Counted from the stretch's first letter, positions 1-8,779 are shown. The stretch is DNA of 64,000 bases from Dyella_A ginsengisoli (GCF_044904665.1 NZ_JADIKM010000003.1:372001-436000), one strand, 5' to 3'. Notes: a model not told the origin generated them from the letters alone. Numbers and translations: made by a program.

Positions 1-12
1 CAGGCGTTTCAT
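1..12 (-). CDS. Start of next ccm gene (partial, probably ccmH)
   Basis: Only the first four codons (M-K-R-L) lie in the window, read leftward off the edge. The ATG shares bases with the ccmG stop codon in an ATGA overlap, as elsewhere in this operon. In system I clusters the gene after ccmG is normally ccmH, the apocytochrome thiol reductase subunit, so that is the inferred identity. Too little sequence is present to confirm it. Confidence 0.5.
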
Positions 13-551
13 GGGGCTTCCTTCTTCAGCGCGGCGATCGCCGGCTTGAGTTCCTTCTCGATCACCTCGGGCGTGAACGGCCCGATGCGCTTGTAGCGGA
101 TGACCCCTTTCGCGTCGATCAGGAAGCTTTCCGGTGCGGCATAGACGCCGAAGTCGATCGCGGTCTGGCCGGGCAGGTCGGCCATCAGCACGGCGTAGGG
201 GTTGCCGTGCTTTTCCAGCCAGGCCTTGGCGTCCTGCGGCTGGTCCTTGTAGTTGTAGCCGACCAGGGTCACCCCCAGCGTCGGCGCCTCGGCCTGCAGC
301 AGCGGGTGTTCCACGCCGCACTCGATGCACCAGCTGGCAAACACGTTGAGCAGGTAGGGCTTGCCCAGCAGGTCGGCCTTGGTGACCGTGCGCGACGGGT
401 CGTACAGCTCGGGCAGGGCGAAGTCCGGCGCCGGCTTGTTGATCAGCGGCGAGGGAATGGCGGTCTGGTCGTGGCTGGAGTTCCACCAGATGCCGAAGCC
501 GAACAGGCCGCACAGCGCCAGGAACGCGAAGAAGGGAAGCAACCGGCTCAT
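9..551 (-). CDS. ccmG: CcmG/DsbE thiol:disulfide interchange protein
   Basis: Periplasmic membrane-anchored thioredoxin-like protein (180 aa) that helps keep apocytochrome c haem-binding cysteines reduced before haem ligation. An N-terminal anchor spans about residues 4-23. The thioredoxin fold carries the active site FASWCIEC (Cys75, Cys78) followed by GVEHP, the usual CcmG environment. Its ATG overlaps the ccmF stop (ATGA) and its stop overlaps the next start, so it is translated inside the ccm operon. Family and position agree. Confidence 0.95.
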   Translation of the reverse strand: MSRLLPFFAFLALCGLFGFGIWWNSSHDQTAIPSPLINKPAPDFALPELYDPSRTVTKADLLGKPYLLNVFASWCIECGVEHPLLQAEAPTLGVTLVGYNYKDQPQDAKAWLEKHGNPYAVLMADLPGQTAIDFGVYAAPESFLIDAKGVIRYKRIGPFTPEVIEKELKPAIAALKKEAP

Positions 552-2551
552 GAATGCGACTCGCGCGCCACAGTAAGCGATGCCGTGGCCAGCGGCGCCG
601 TCGCGGTCTCGTCCTCGCCTTCCTCGGCCTTGCGTCGAACGCGGAAGCGCCGGTCAGCCGCAGCGACGAAACCACCGAGCATCATGAACAGGCCGCCGGC
701 CCACAGCCAGCGGATGAACGGCTTGTAATAGATGCGCATGGCCCAGGCGCCGCCGAGATTGTTTGCGTCCATCGGCTCGCCCAGCGCCACGTAGAGATCG
801 CGGGTGAAGCCCGGATCGATCGCCGATTCGGTCTGCACCTGCTCGCGGGTGTAGGTGCGCTTCTGTGGATGCATCACGGCCACCACCGCACCGTCGCGCA
901 GCACGCTGACGCTGCCCTGGTTGCCGCGCCAGTTCGGGCCGCTGGTCTGCTTGACGCCATCGAAGCGGAAGCCGTAGCTGCCGATGGTCTGGATGTCCCC
1001 CGGCGCCATGCGCACGTCGCGGGTGACGCTGAGCGATTCGGACAGCAGCACGCCGATCAGGAACACGCCCAGCCCGAAATGGGCCAGCAGCATGCCGGCC
1101 ATCTCGGCCGGATAACGCCGCCCGCGCGGCATCTCGCGATAGCGCTTGTAGACATACAGCAGGGTGCCGGTTGCGCACCACACGGCCGCCGCCACGCCGG
1201 CGATCGCCTTGACCTGCCCGTGCACGAAGAACGCCGCCACGATGGCGCAGGCCACGCCCGCCACCCCGGCGCGCAACGCGATGGCCTTGAGCAGACCCGG
1301 TTCGCCGCGACCCCAGCGCAGGAACGGACCGAACGGCAGCAGCAGGACCACCGGCGCCATCAACAGCGGGAAAAGGAAGCCGAAATACGGCGGCCCCACC
1401 GAGATGCGGCCCAGGTTGAACGCATCGCCGATCAGCGGGAACAGCGTGCCCAGCAGCACCATCGCTGCGGCCACGGTGAACATCAGGTTGCCGACCAGGA
1501 TTGCCGACTCGCGCGACACCACCGCGAAGGATTTGCCGCCGGCGACCTTCGGTGCGCGCAGCGCATACAGCAGCAGCGATCCGCCAACCACCACCACCAG
1601 GAAGCACAGGATGAACAGGCCGCGGCGCGGGTCCGAGGCGAACGCATGCACCGAGGTGAGCACGCCCGAGCGCACCAGGAAGGTGCCCAGCAGCGACAGC
1701 GAGAAGGCGAAGATCGACAGCAGGATGGTCCAGGCACGCAGCGAGCCGCGCTTCTCGGTAACCGCCTGCGCGTGGATCAGCGCGGTGCCGACCAGCCATG
1801 GCATGAAGCTGGCGTTCTCCACCGGATCCCAGAACCACCAGCCGCCCCAGCCGAGCTCGGCGTAGGCCCACCAGCTGCCCGCCACGATGCCGGCGGTGAG
1901 GAAGGCCCATGCCACGTTGGTCCACGAGCGCGCCCAGCGCACCCACGCCTGTTCCATCTCGCCACCGAGCAACGCCGCGATGGAGAACGCGAACGCCACC
2001 GAGAAACCGACGTAGCCCATGTAGATCACGGGCGGGTGGAAGGTCATGCCCGGGTCCTGCAGCACCGGGTTCAGGTCGCCGCCGTCGACGGGCATCGGCA
2101 GCAACCGCGCGAACGGGTTGGAGGTGAACAGGATGAAGGTGAGGAAGCCCACCGCGACCAGTCCGAGCACCGACAGCACGCGCGCCACGAATACCTCGGG
2201 CAGGTTGCGGCTCAGTGCGGCAACCGCCAGCGTCCACACGTTGAGGATCAGCACCCACAGCAGCATCGAACCCTCGTGCGCGCCCCACACGGCGGCGATG
2301 CGGTAGTACCAGGGCAGTGCGAGGTTGGAATTGTCGGCCACATAGGCCACCGAGAAATCGAAGCGCAGGAACGCCCACACCAGCAGGGCGAACGCCACGA
2401 TCACGAAGGCGGCCTGGCCGGCGGCCGCAGGGCGCGCGATGGCCACCAAGGCGCGATTGCCGCGCCAGGCGCCGATCAGCGGCAGCACGCTTTGCGCCAG
2501 TGCCAGCAGCAAGGCGAGGACGAGGGCGAGCTGGCCGAGTTCAGGAGTCAT
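548..2551 (-). CDS. ccmF: CcmF haem lyase subunit, cytochrome c biogenesis
   Basis: Large polytopic inner-membrane protein (667 aa) of the system I haem ligation complex. It takes haem from holo-CcmE and attaches it to apocytochrome c. The WWD signature GWGGWWFWDPVENASFMPW lies at about residues 235-252, and hydrophobic segments run through most of the protein, ending in a C-terminal membrane span near residue 635. Length matches the family (about 650 aa). It overlaps ccmG by ATGA and is separated from ccmE by about 98 bases with no visible gene or terminator. Confidence 0.97.
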   Translation of the reverse strand: MTPELGQLALVLALLLALAQSVLPLIGAWRGNRALVAIARPAAAGQAAFVIVAFALLVWAFLRFDFSVAYVADNSNLALPWYYRIAAVWGAHEGSMLLWVLILNVWTLAVAALSRNLPEVFVARVLSVLGLVAVGFLTFILFTSNPFARLLPMPVDGGDLNPVLQDPGMTFHPPVIYMGYVGFSVAFAFSIAALLGGEMEQAWVRWARSWTNVAWAFLTAGIVAGSWWAYAELGWGGWWFWDPVENASFMPWLVGTALIHAQAVTEKRGSLRAWTILLSIFAFSLSLLGTFLVRSGVLTSVHAFASDPRRGLFILCFLVVVVGGSLLLYALRAPKVAGGKSFAVVSRESAILVGNLMFTVAAAMVLLGTLFPLIGDAFNLGRISVGPPYFGFLFPLLMAPVVLLLPFGPFLRWGRGEPGLLKAIALRAGVAGVACAIVAAFFVHGQVKAIAGVAAAVWCATGTLLYVYKRYREMPRGRRYPAEMAGMLLAHFGLGVFLIGVLLSESLSVTRDVRMAPGDIQTIGSYGFRFDGVKQTSGPNWRGNQGSVSVLRDGAVVAVMHPQKRTYTREQVQTESAIDPGFTRDLYVALGEPMDANNLGGAWAMRIYYKPFIRWLWAGGLFMMLGGFVAAADRRFRVRRKAEEGEDETATAPLATASLTVARESHS

Positions 2552-2649
2552 GGCAGATACCGTGGTGGGACACGCAAGGCTGCAGTGGCGGCAGCGGGAA
2601 ACGCTGGTGATGGTTCACGGCGGCGGATCGTGGCCGGCACGCGCTGCGC

Positions 2650-3117
2650 TCAGCGCGCGGCGCCCCCCGCCTCGTTCTCGGCCACCTTCTTGCCCTCGTG
2701 CGCCTTGGCCATGGCGTCCTTCAACTCCTTGGGCATGTACGTCTCGTCATGCTTGGCGAGCACTTCCGTGGCGACGAAGTGGGCGTTCTCCATGTGGCCG
2801 GTGGCGATCACCGACTGGTTGTCGCGGAACAGGTCCGGAAGGATGCCGGTGTACTCCACCGGCATGGCGCCGTCGGCGTCGATCACCGTGAAGGTCACCT
2901 TGAGCGAATCGTTGGCGCGCTGGATCGAGCCCTGCTTGACCATGCCACCGAGGCGGAAGGTCTTGTAGCCCTTCGCCTGGCCGGACTGCACCTGGCTGGG
3001 CGTGAGCAGGTAGTTCATGTTCTGCTGCAGCGCGAACACGGTCAGGCCGCCGGCGATGGCGGCAGCCACCAGCACCATGACCACGATGATGAGCCGACGT
3101 TTGCGGGTGGGATTCAT
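2650..3117 (-). CDS. ccmE: CcmE periplasmic haem chaperone
   Basis: Haem chaperone (155 aa) that binds haem covalently through a histidine and passes it to CcmF. A single N-terminal anchor spans about residues 9-30, followed by an OB-fold domain. The motif AKHDETYMPKE places the haem-binding His at residue 123 and the conserved Tyr at 127, matching the family HDxxY motif. The frame is open much further upstream, but the ATG at 3117 (MNPTRKRR) gives the expected length and anchor, so the longer version is rejected. Confidence 0.95.
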   Translation of the reverse strand: MNPTRKRRLIIVVMVLVAAAIAGGLTVFALQQNMNYLLTPSQVQSGQAKGYKTFRLGGMVKQGSIQRANDSLKVTFTVIDADGAMPVEYTGILPDLFRDNQSVIATGHMENAHFVATEVLAKHDETYMPKELKDAMAKAHEGKKVAENEAGGAAR

Positions 3118-3137
3118 GCGGGACTTCCGGTTCGATA

Positions 3138-3326
3138 TCAGGCGTCGGGGGACGCGTCGCGGGACTGGCGGGCCGCCTGTCGCGCCAGTCGGGTGCGCAG
3201 CTCGCGCAGCACCCGGCGACGGCGCAGCACCGGCGCCAGCGCGTCGGCCAGCAGCACGAGGAGAAACACAGCGTAGGACGGCCACACGTAGACCGCATAG
3301 CCGCCCATGGCGAAAAACGCGCTCAT
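3138..3326 (-). CDS. ccmD: CcmD small haem exporter subunit
   Basis: Small single-span inner-membrane protein (62 aa) of the CcmABCD haem-handling complex, needed for release of holo-CcmE from CcmC. It has a hydrophobic stretch at about residues 7-28, preceded by the aromatic GGYAVYVWPSY found in CcmD proteins, then a basic cytoplasmic tail rich in Arg. The ATG overlaps the ccmC stop (ATGA). Identification rests on size, topology and position, because CcmD sequence conservation is low. Confidence 0.9.
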   Translation of the reverse strand: MSAFFAMGGYAVYVWPSYAVFLLVLLADALAPVLRRRRVLRELRTRLARQAARQSRDASPDA

Positions 3327-4081
3327 CGGCCGCCCTCGCGCTGCGCGATCTGGCGTACCCAATCCTTGCCGCTTTCCAGCGCCAGCAAGTCGGCACGTAC
3401 GCGGCCGAACAGGCTGGCCAGGTAGTAGCACTTGGTGGCGACCATCATGGTCAGCAGCGGCCAGATCATCGAGCCGCTCATGGTCGACGGCCCGAGCAGG
3501 CGCACGGTGGAGCCCTGGTGCAGGGTGTTCCACCAGTTCACCGAGAAATGAACGATCGGCACGTTGATGATGCCGATCAGCGCCAGGAAGGCGGCGGCCC
3601 GCGCGCCCTGCCGGCGATCCTCGAACGCGTGGTACAGGCCCATCACGCCGAGATACAGGAACAGCAGCACCAGCTCCGACGTTAGCCGGGCGTCCCAGGT
3701 CCACCAGGTACCCCACATGCGGATGCCCCACAGCGAGCCGGTGACCAGGGTGATCAGGGTGAACGCTGCGCCGATCGGCGCCGATTCCATTGCCACCACC
3801 TCGGCCAGCTTGATCCGCCAGACCAGGGCGATGAAGGCGGAAACAGCCATCACCGCGTAGATGAACAGGGCCATCCACGCGCTCGGCACGTGCACGAAGA
3901 TGATGCGGTAGTCGTCGCCCTGCTGGTAATCCGGCGGCGCCAGCACCAGCCCGCCGTACATCGCCACGGCGCCGAGGATCAACGCGAGGGCGAGCATCCA
4001 CGGGCGCAGCGTGCCGGCAAAGCGGTAGAAGGTCGGCGGCGAGCCGAGCTTGTGCAACCAGAGCGGAATCCAGCTGGACAT
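3323..4081 (-). CDS. ccmC: CcmC haem transfer protein
   Basis: Inner-membrane WWD-family protein (252 aa, about six spans) that loads haem onto CcmE. The tryptophan-rich motif WGTWWTWDARLTSE begins at about residue 123. Candidate axial haem histidines are His64 (FVHVPSAW) and His188 (NTLHQGST). The start MSSWIPLWLHKLG at 4081 is chosen because it gives family length; the upstream open frame reads through the end of ccmB. Six bases separate it from the ccmB stop. Confidence 0.96.
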   Translation of the reverse strand: MSSWIPLWLHKLGSPPTFYRFAGTLRPWMLALALILGAVAMYGGLVLAPPDYQQGDDYRIIFVHVPSAWMALFIYAVMAVSAFIALVWRIKLAEVVAMESAPIGAAFTLITLVTGSLWGIRMWGTWWTWDARLTSELVLLFLYLGVMGLYHAFEDRRQGARAAAFLALIGIINVPIVHFSVNWWNTLHQGSTVRLLGPSTMSGSMIWPLLTMMVATKCYYLASLFGRVRADLLALESGKDWVRQIAQREGGR

Positions 4082-4086
4082 AGAGG

Positions 4087-4773
4087 TCACGCGTCCAAGG
4101 CAATGCGGAGGGCGGCGGCGCAGGCCAGCGGCGCCAGCACGAGAGCCAGCGCCAGCGCGGCGCCGAGCCATGCGATCGGGGCAATCCATGGCAGGCCCTG
4201 CTGCGCTGCGGAGAGCGCGCCGGCGGCGAAGATCACCACGGGCACGCACAGCGGCAGCAACATCAGGGCGAGCAGCATACCAGAGCGTCGGGTGCCGGCC
4301 GTCAGCGCCACCAGCACCGCACCGAGCAGGCTGAGCATCGGCGTGGCCAGCGCCAGCGCCAGTAGCAGCACCGGCATGGCGGCCAGGGGCAGCTGCAGCA
4401 TGCTGGCCAGCATCGGCGCGATCACGATCAGCGGCAGCGCGGTGGTGAGCCAGTGCGCAAGAATTTTCATGCCGAGCATCAGCGCCAGCGGCTGCGGGGC
4501 GAGCACCAGTTGTTCCAGCGAGCCGTCCTCGATATCGCTGCGGAACATGCCGTCCAGCGCCAGCAGCATCGCCAGCAACACGGTGACCAGCACCACGCCG
4601 CCGGCGATCCGCTGCAGCAGCGCGTTTTCCGGCCCCAACGCGAATGGGAACAGCGTGATCACGATCAGCGCGTACAGCACCGGCATCGCGATGTCACCGC
4701 GGCGACGCCAGGCCAGCGTGAGGTCGCGCCGCAGCACCGCGGCGCAGGCGCGCGACAGCGGAGCGCGGTTCAT
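4087..4773 (-). CDS. ccmB: CcmB haem exporter membrane subunit
   Basis: Membrane subunit (228 aa) of the CcmAB ABC complex, which powers release of holo-CcmE from CcmCD. It is almost wholly hydrophobic, with about six predicted spans. The soluble N-terminus (MNRAPLSRACAAVLRRDL) and the segment SDIEDGSLEQLVLAPQPL resemble CcmB proteins. The ATG overlaps the ccmA stop by ATGA, which fixes the start. Confidence 0.94.
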   Translation of the reverse strand: MNRAPLSRACAAVLRRDLTLAWRRRGDIAMPVLYALIVITLFPFALGPENALLQRIAGGVVLVTVLLAMLLALDGMFRSDIEDGSLEQLVLAPQPLALMLGMKILAHWLTTALPLIVIAPMLASMLQLPLAAMPVLLLALALATPMLSLLGAVLVALTAGTRRSGMLLALMLLPLCVPVVIFAAGALSAAQQGLPWIAPIAWLGAALALALVLAPLACAAALRIALDA

Positions 4774-5399
4774 GCGTGCATCCGGATACGCTGCGGCTCG
4801 CCGCCGTGGAAGCTCACCGCGCCATGGCTGGTGACCAGCGCCGCGCCGCCGCCGCCGATATGCGTTTCGAGCAGCCGGTTGACCAGCGCGATGCCGTGGC
4901 GATCCAGGTTGGCGTACGGCTCGTCGAGCAGCCACAGCGTGGCCGGAACCAGCAGCAGGCGGGCCAACGCAGCACGCTTCTTCTGGCCGGCGGAAAGCTG
5001 GCGCACCGGCTCGTCTTCGTAGCCCGACAGGCCCACCTCGCGCAGCGCCTTGGCCGCATCCATGCCATTGCGGCATCCGTGCAAGCCGGCAGCGATACGC
5101 AGGTTCTCGAGCGGGCTGAGGTCGCCCTTGAGGCCCAACTGGTGGCCCAGGAAAACGATCTCGCCCTGGCTGGTGTCGCGCACCAGCGGGGTGCCGCGCC
5201 AGTGCAGCTCGCCCTCGTCGATGTGCAGCAGGCCGGCCAGCACGCGCATCAGCGTGGTCTTGCCGCTGCCGTTGTCTCCCTCCACCAGCGCCAGCTCGCC
5301 CGCATGCAGCTGGAAGTGCAGCGGCCCGAACACGGGTTCGTCCTGGCGAAGGAAGCTCAAGGCTCGCGCTTCGAGCAGAGGGAGGGGGGCGGCGGTCAT
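4770..5399 (-). CDS. ccmA: CcmA haem exporter ATP-binding protein
   Basis: Cytoplasmic ABC ATPase (209 aa), first gene of the ccm operon. Walker A is GDNGSGKT (residues 41-48), the ABC signature LSAGQKKR (135-142), and Walker B LWLLDEPYANLD (from about 155), a set typical of CcmA. The ATG at 5399 is preferred; a TTG six codons upstream is possible. The 63 bases between it and the upstream DUF3293 gene hold no clear terminator, so co-transcription from further upstream cannot be excluded. Confidence 0.95.
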   Translation of the reverse strand: MTAAPLPLLEARALSFLRQDEPVFGPLHFQLHAGELALVEGDNGSGKTTLMRVLAGLLHIDEGELHWRGTPLVRDTSQGEIVFLGHQLGLKGDLSPLENLRIAAGLHGCRNGMDAAKALREVGLSGYEDEPVRQLSAGQKKRAALARLLLVPATLWLLDEPYANLDRHGIALVNRLLETHIGGGGAALVTSHGAVSFHGGEPQRIRMHA

Positions 5400-5462
5400 T
5401 CGCTCAATTGTCCGCAATGGCCGGCGGCCTTGTCCATGCGGCGACCTGTCGCCCGGCGGCCG

Positions 5463-5882
5463 TCACGGCGCGTCATCCGTCCAGTACAGCCGTGGCGGCG
5501 TCTCGCCTTCGCCAGCGATGAAGGCGTATTGGCCGTGGCGGGCGCACAGCGCACGCATGCTGGCCGCATCCGCGCCGACCACCAGCAGGCTGGATTCGCG
5601 CCAGCCGCCGGCGCCCACGCCTACGGCGGCGCGAATAGCGCGGATGTCCGGGCGCGCGCGCAGTTCAGCCAGCAGGAGACGTTGTGCGCGGCGGTTCCAG
5701 GCGCGCGGCATCGGCTGCGACCGCGGATTCCACGCGGCAAGCACCGCCCATGGTGCGCCCTGCGTCAGCTGCAGGAGCGCGCTCGGCAGCGGCGCGCCGA
5801 TGCGCAGGCTGGCGACGCCGCCTTGCGGCAACCGCATGCGGTAGTCGGTGGCCAGGTATGCCGCGAGCAGTGCCTCATCCAC
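5463..5882 (-). CDS. DUF3293 domain protein
   Basis: Soluble protein of 139 aa with no assigned function. It resembles DUF3293 proteins: a segment of the type VLAAWNPRSQPMPRAWNRRAQ, a following helix with LLAEL, then a WRESSLLV strand and a terminal HGQYAFI region. It starts with GTG, overlaps the end of the kynurenine monooxygenase gene by 8 bases and lies upstream of ccmA on the same strand. The overlap suggests co-translation with that gene, but no functional link is evident. Confidence 0.7.
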   Translation of the reverse strand: MDEALLAAYLATDYRMRLPQGGVASLRIGAPLPSALLQLTQGAPWAVLAAWNPRSQPMPRAWNRRAQRLLLAELRARPDIRAIRAAVGVGAGGWRESSLLVVGADAASMRALCARHGQYAFIAGEGETPPRLYWTDDAP

Positions 5883-7269
5883 GCTCTATCACGGGCAGTG
5901 GCGGCAGGCTGGCGCGGAGCTGGCCAACGGCTTCCTCCAGCGGCACCGCAGCGGCGCTGCCATGCTCGGCCAGCAGCCGATCGAGCAGCGCGTCCTGCGC
6001 CTTGCCGCGTTCGTAGGCGTAGGCATAGGGCAGGCGGGTGAAGGTGACCATGCGGTAGCGCGCCATGAAGTGCTCCGGTGCCGCCTCTGCCAGGCGCGCG
6101 CCCAGTTCGCGCTTGGCCAGATAACGCGGGTCGGCCACCGAATCGCGCATCTCGATGTAGTTCTCCAGCGCCATGGCCGCAATCGCGTCGGCGTTGGGCT
6201 TGCGCCGCTGCTGGAATGTCTCGAATACACCGGCGCCATCGCCGCTGCTGGACGCCAGCAAGCCGGCCAGCTCGACGGCGTCCTCGAGGCCGCAGTTCAT
6301 GCCCTGGCCGTGGAACGGCACGATGGCGTGGGCGGCGTCGCCCAGCAGCACGGCGCGGTCGCCCAGGTGCCAGCGGTCGAGATAAAGCGTGTAGAGATTG
6401 GGCGCCGGGTGCGCCGTGAAATCCTGCGCGAAGCGCGGCATCAGCGGCAGCAGGTCGGGAAACTCGGTGCGGAAGAAGCGCTCTGCACTATCCGCATCGG
6501 GCAGGGTGGCGAAGCTCGGGTGCGGCCCCACGCCGGGCAGGAACAGCGTCACGGTGAAGCTGCCTTCCGGATTGGGCAGCGCAATGCACATGTGCCCGCC
6601 GCGTGGCCAGATGTGCAGCGCGTGCGGTTCGAGCGCGAAATGCCCGTGTGTGCTGGCGGGAACGCCGGGCAGCGCCTCCACGGGCGGGATCTCCAGCTCC
6701 TTGTAGGCGTGGCCCAGGGCTTCCACGCGCTCGCCCAGTGGCTGGCGACGGTTCATCGCCGCGCGCACCGCCGAGCCCGCGCCGTCGGCACCGATCAGCC
6801 GCTCGAAAGCGTGCTCGCGCATGGCCCCGCTGGCATCGATCAGGTACAGCCGCTGGCGGTCGAAGTCGACGTCGCGGATTACGTGGCCGAAGTGGAAGCG
6901 CACGCCGGAGGCCTCGGCGGCGTCCAGCGTGAGCATGTTCAGCGCGCCGCGGGAGACCGACCAGATCACCTCGCTGTCGTCCACGCCGTAGCGTTGCAGC
7001 GAGGGTGCGTCGTTGCCCAGGTGCACCATGCGGCCGCGCATCATCACCGCGCGGGCGAGTACCTGCTCGGCCAGTCCGCCGGCACGCAGCGCGTGCAATC
7101 CGCGTTCGGCCAGCGCCAGGTTGATCGAACGGCCGGCTTCGTAGCCGGCGCGGCGCGGGTCAAGGCGCTTCTCGAACACCTCGACGTCGAAGCCCGCACG
7201 GGCGAGCAGGTGCGCGAGCTGGGCGCCGACCAGGCCGCCGCCGGCGAGAGTGAGTGTGGGGGAGGCCAA
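5875..7269 (-). CDS. kmo: Kynurenine 3-monooxygenase
   Basis: FAD-dependent aromatic hydroxylase converting L-kynurenine to 3-hydroxykynurenine with NADPH and O2, a step toward quinolinate and NAD. The N-terminal dinucleotide fold (LTLAGGGLVGAQLA) is followed by YEAGRSINLALAERG and VMMRGRMVH, both hallmarks of KMO, and later by GDAAHAIVPFHGQGMNCGLED for flavin contact. No in-frame ATG precedes the FAD motif. The TTG at 7269 (464 aa) gives a KMO-like N-terminus, with a CTG further up as an alternative. A gene for a later pathway step (3-hydroxyanthranilate dioxygenase) lies far away at 45896-46405. Confidence 0.92.
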   Translation of the reverse strand: MASPTLTLAGGGLVGAQLAHLLARAGFDVEVFEKRLDPRRAGYEAGRSINLALAERGLHALRAGGLAEQVLARAVMMRGRMVHLGNDAPSLQRYGVDDSEVIWSVSRGALNMLTLDAAEASGVRFHFGHVIRDVDFDRQRLYLIDASGAMREHAFERLIGADGAGSAVRAAMNRRQPLGERVEALGHAYKELEIPPVEALPGVPASTHGHFALEPHALHIWPRGGHMCIALPNPEGSFTVTLFLPGVGPHPSFATLPDADSAERFFRTEFPDLLPLMPRFAQDFTAHPAPNLYTLYLDRWHLGDRAVLLGDAAHAIVPFHGQGMNCGLEDAVELAGLLASSSGDGAGVFETFQQRRKPNADAIAAMALENYIEMRDSVADPRYLAKRELGARLAEAAPEHFMARYRMVTFTRLPYAYAYERGKAQDALLDRLLAEHGSAAAVPLEEAVGQLRASLPPLPVIERG

Positions 7270-7340
7270 GGATGGGTCCGTCGCGTGGGGCGGCCACTGT
7301 CGATCAGGCGGCGGCCCGGTGCAAGCCGCCGGCGGGTCGG

Positions 7341-8087
7341 TCAGAAGCTCATGAAGTAGCCGCCGTTGACCGGCAGGTTGGCGCCGGTGATGTAGCCGGC
7401 ATCGTCGGCGGCGAGAAAGGCCACGGCGCGGGCGATGTCGGCGGGCGAGCCGAGTCGTCCGACCGGAATGTCGGCCACGATCTGCTCGCGCACGGCCGGT
7501 GCGACCGCGGCCACCATCGGCGTGTCGCAGTAGCCGGGGGAGACCGTGTTCACCGTGACGCCCTTGCGCGCGGTCTCGCGCGCCAGCGCCATGCTGAAAC
7601 CGTGCACCCCGGCTTTGGCGGCGGAGTAGTTGGTCTGCCCGAACTGGCCGGTCTGGCCGTTGACCGAACTCAGGTTGACGATGCGTCCGAAGCCGCGTTC
7701 GCACATGCCTTCGACCACCTGGCGGCTGGTATTGAAGATGCCGTCGAGGTTGACCCGCATCAGCTGGTGCCACTGCTCCGGCGTCATCTTGCGCAGGCTG
7801 GCGTCGCGCGTGATGCCGGCGGCATTGACCAAGATGTCGATGTTGCCGTGGGCGCTCTCGATGCCTTCGACCAGCGCGCGGCAGCTGTTGAAATCGCTTA
7901 TGTCCGCTGGGGCGAAGCCGATCGTGCCGTCGAAGTCGGATACCTCGTCCATGAATGCTTCGAGGCGCTCGCTGCGGGTGGCCAGGTCGACCGCGATCAC
8001 GCGGCGACCGTCACGCGCCAGGTGCCGGCAGATTTCGGTGCCGAGACCGCCGATGCCGCCGGTGACGACAGCCAGTCGCTTGCTCAT
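7341..8087 (-). CDS. phbB: Acetoacetyl-CoA reductase (PhaB/PhbB type SDR)
   Basis: Short-chain dehydrogenase (248 aa) predicted to reduce acetoacetyl-CoA to 3-hydroxybutyryl-CoA with NADPH for polyhydroxyalkanoate synthesis. The cofactor motif VTGGIGGLG is at 8-16, the catalytic set is Ser141, Tyr154 and Lys158 (NYSAAK), and the QFGQTNYSAAKAGVHGF context is typical of PhaB. PhaR is encoded immediately upstream on the same strand, which supports PhaB over FabG. No phaC or phaA is in the window. Confidence 0.88.
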   Translation of the reverse strand: MSKRLAVVTGGIGGLGTEICRHLARDGRRVIAVDLATRSERLEAFMDEVSDFDGTIGFAPADISDFNSCRALVEGIESAHGNIDILVNAAGITRDASLRKMTPEQWHQLMRVNLDGIFNTSRQVVEGMCERGFGRIVNLSSVNGQTGQFGQTNYSAAKAGVHGFSMALARETARKGVTVNTVSPGYCDTPMVAAVAPAVREQIVADIPVGRLGSPADIARAVAFLAADDAGYITGANLPVNGGYFMSF

Positions 8088-8112
8088 GCTTGCTACTCGT
8101 CATGCGGCACGG

Positions 8113-8124
8113 CAGCACGTGCTG
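8113..8124. promoter_or_regulatory. CAGCACGTGCTG palindrome upstream of phbB
   Basis: A perfect 12-bp palindrome, embedded in further GCTGC/GCAGC triplets, lies between phaR and phbB about 26 bases before the phbB start. PhaR operators in other bacteria are described as TGC-rich, so this is a candidate PhaR site. Assignment is inference from motif type and position. Confidence 0.35.
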
Positions 8125-8184
8125 TGCTGCAGCGGCCGCTGAAGGAAACGGGCTCGGGGCGGCGGAAGGCGCGCCCCGGCAGGA

Positions 8185-8691
8185 TCAGGACTTCTTGCCC
8201 GTGCGGCCGGCGCCTGCGCTGGGTGCGGCGGTGGCCGGCTTGGCCTGCGTGGCCGCATCGAGAAAGCCGCGCTGCATGGATTTCCACGCATCCATGTTGC
8301 GCTCGGTGAGGTCGTTGAGCATCGACCACGGGGTCTGGCCCATCAGGCTGTTGAGCTGGGTCCGGAACTGCTGCTGCTGGTCGAGGAAGACCTGCAGGCT
8401 GCGCTCCAGATAAGGCCCCATGAAGCCCTGCAGCGAGTCGCCGTAGAACCGGATGATCTGGCTCAGCAGCTGCGGCGACAGCATCGGCTGCCCCTTCTCC
8501 TCGTGCTCGGAGATGATCTGCAGCAACACCGAGCGGGTGAGGTCTTCGCCGCTCTTGGCGTCGCGGACCTCGAAGGTTTCGCCGTCCAGCACCAACTGGC
8601 GGATTTCCTCCAGCGTGATGTAGCTGGAGATTTCCGTGTCGTAGAGCCGACGGTTCGGATACTTCTTGATGATGCGGAGTGTTTGTGCCAT
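8185..8691 (-). CDS. phaR: Polyhydroxyalkanoate synthesis regulator PhaR
   Basis: DNA-binding regulator (168 aa) that senses PHA and represses phasin and PHA-related genes. The N-terminal domain (RIIKKYPNRRLYDTEISSYITLEEIRQLVLDGE, about residues 6-38) is the diagnostic PHB/PHA accumulation regulator DNA-binding domain. It is followed by the PHB_acc region (QIIRFYGDSLQGFMGPYLERSLQVF) and an Ala/Lys-rich tail. The ATG at 8691 (MAQTLRIIKK) is chosen because it begins right at the domain. It lies just upstream of phbB, with TGC-rich palindromes in both flanking gaps suggesting autoregulation. Confidence 0.95.
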   Translation of the reverse strand: MAQTLRIIKKYPNRRLYDTEISSYITLEEIRQLVLDGETFEVRDAKSGEDLTRSVLLQIISEHEEKGQPMLSPQLLSQIIRFYGDSLQGFMGPYLERSLQVFLDQQQQFRTQLNSLMGQTPWSMLNDLTERNMDAWKSMQRGFLDAATQAKPATAAPSAGAGRTGKKS

Positions 8692-8734
8692 GCGGCGGAA
8701 ACTAGCAGAAGGTATTGCGCTGCACCAGTCGCAA

Positions 8735-8756
8735 TGCTGCACGCCGGAGTGCAGCA
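8735..8756. promoter_or_regulatory. TGC-rich inverted repeat upstream of phaR
   Basis: Two perfect 8-bp arms, TGCTGCAC (8735-8742) and GTGCAGCA (8749-8756), are separated by 6 bases, with another GCTGCAC copy at about 8729. The repeat sits about 45-65 bases before the phaR ATG and just after the efflux-pump stop. TGC-rich inverted repeats fit the known type of PhaR operator; no T-run follows on the minus strand, so terminator function is unlikely. Confidence 0.4.
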
Positions 8757-8779
8757 AAATCGTCCCGGCCGGCGCCGGA

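Noticed and set aside
3118..3396. N-terminally extended CcmE
   Set aside because: The extra residues are out-of-frame ccmD sequence; the ATG at 3117 gives normal length and membrane anchor.
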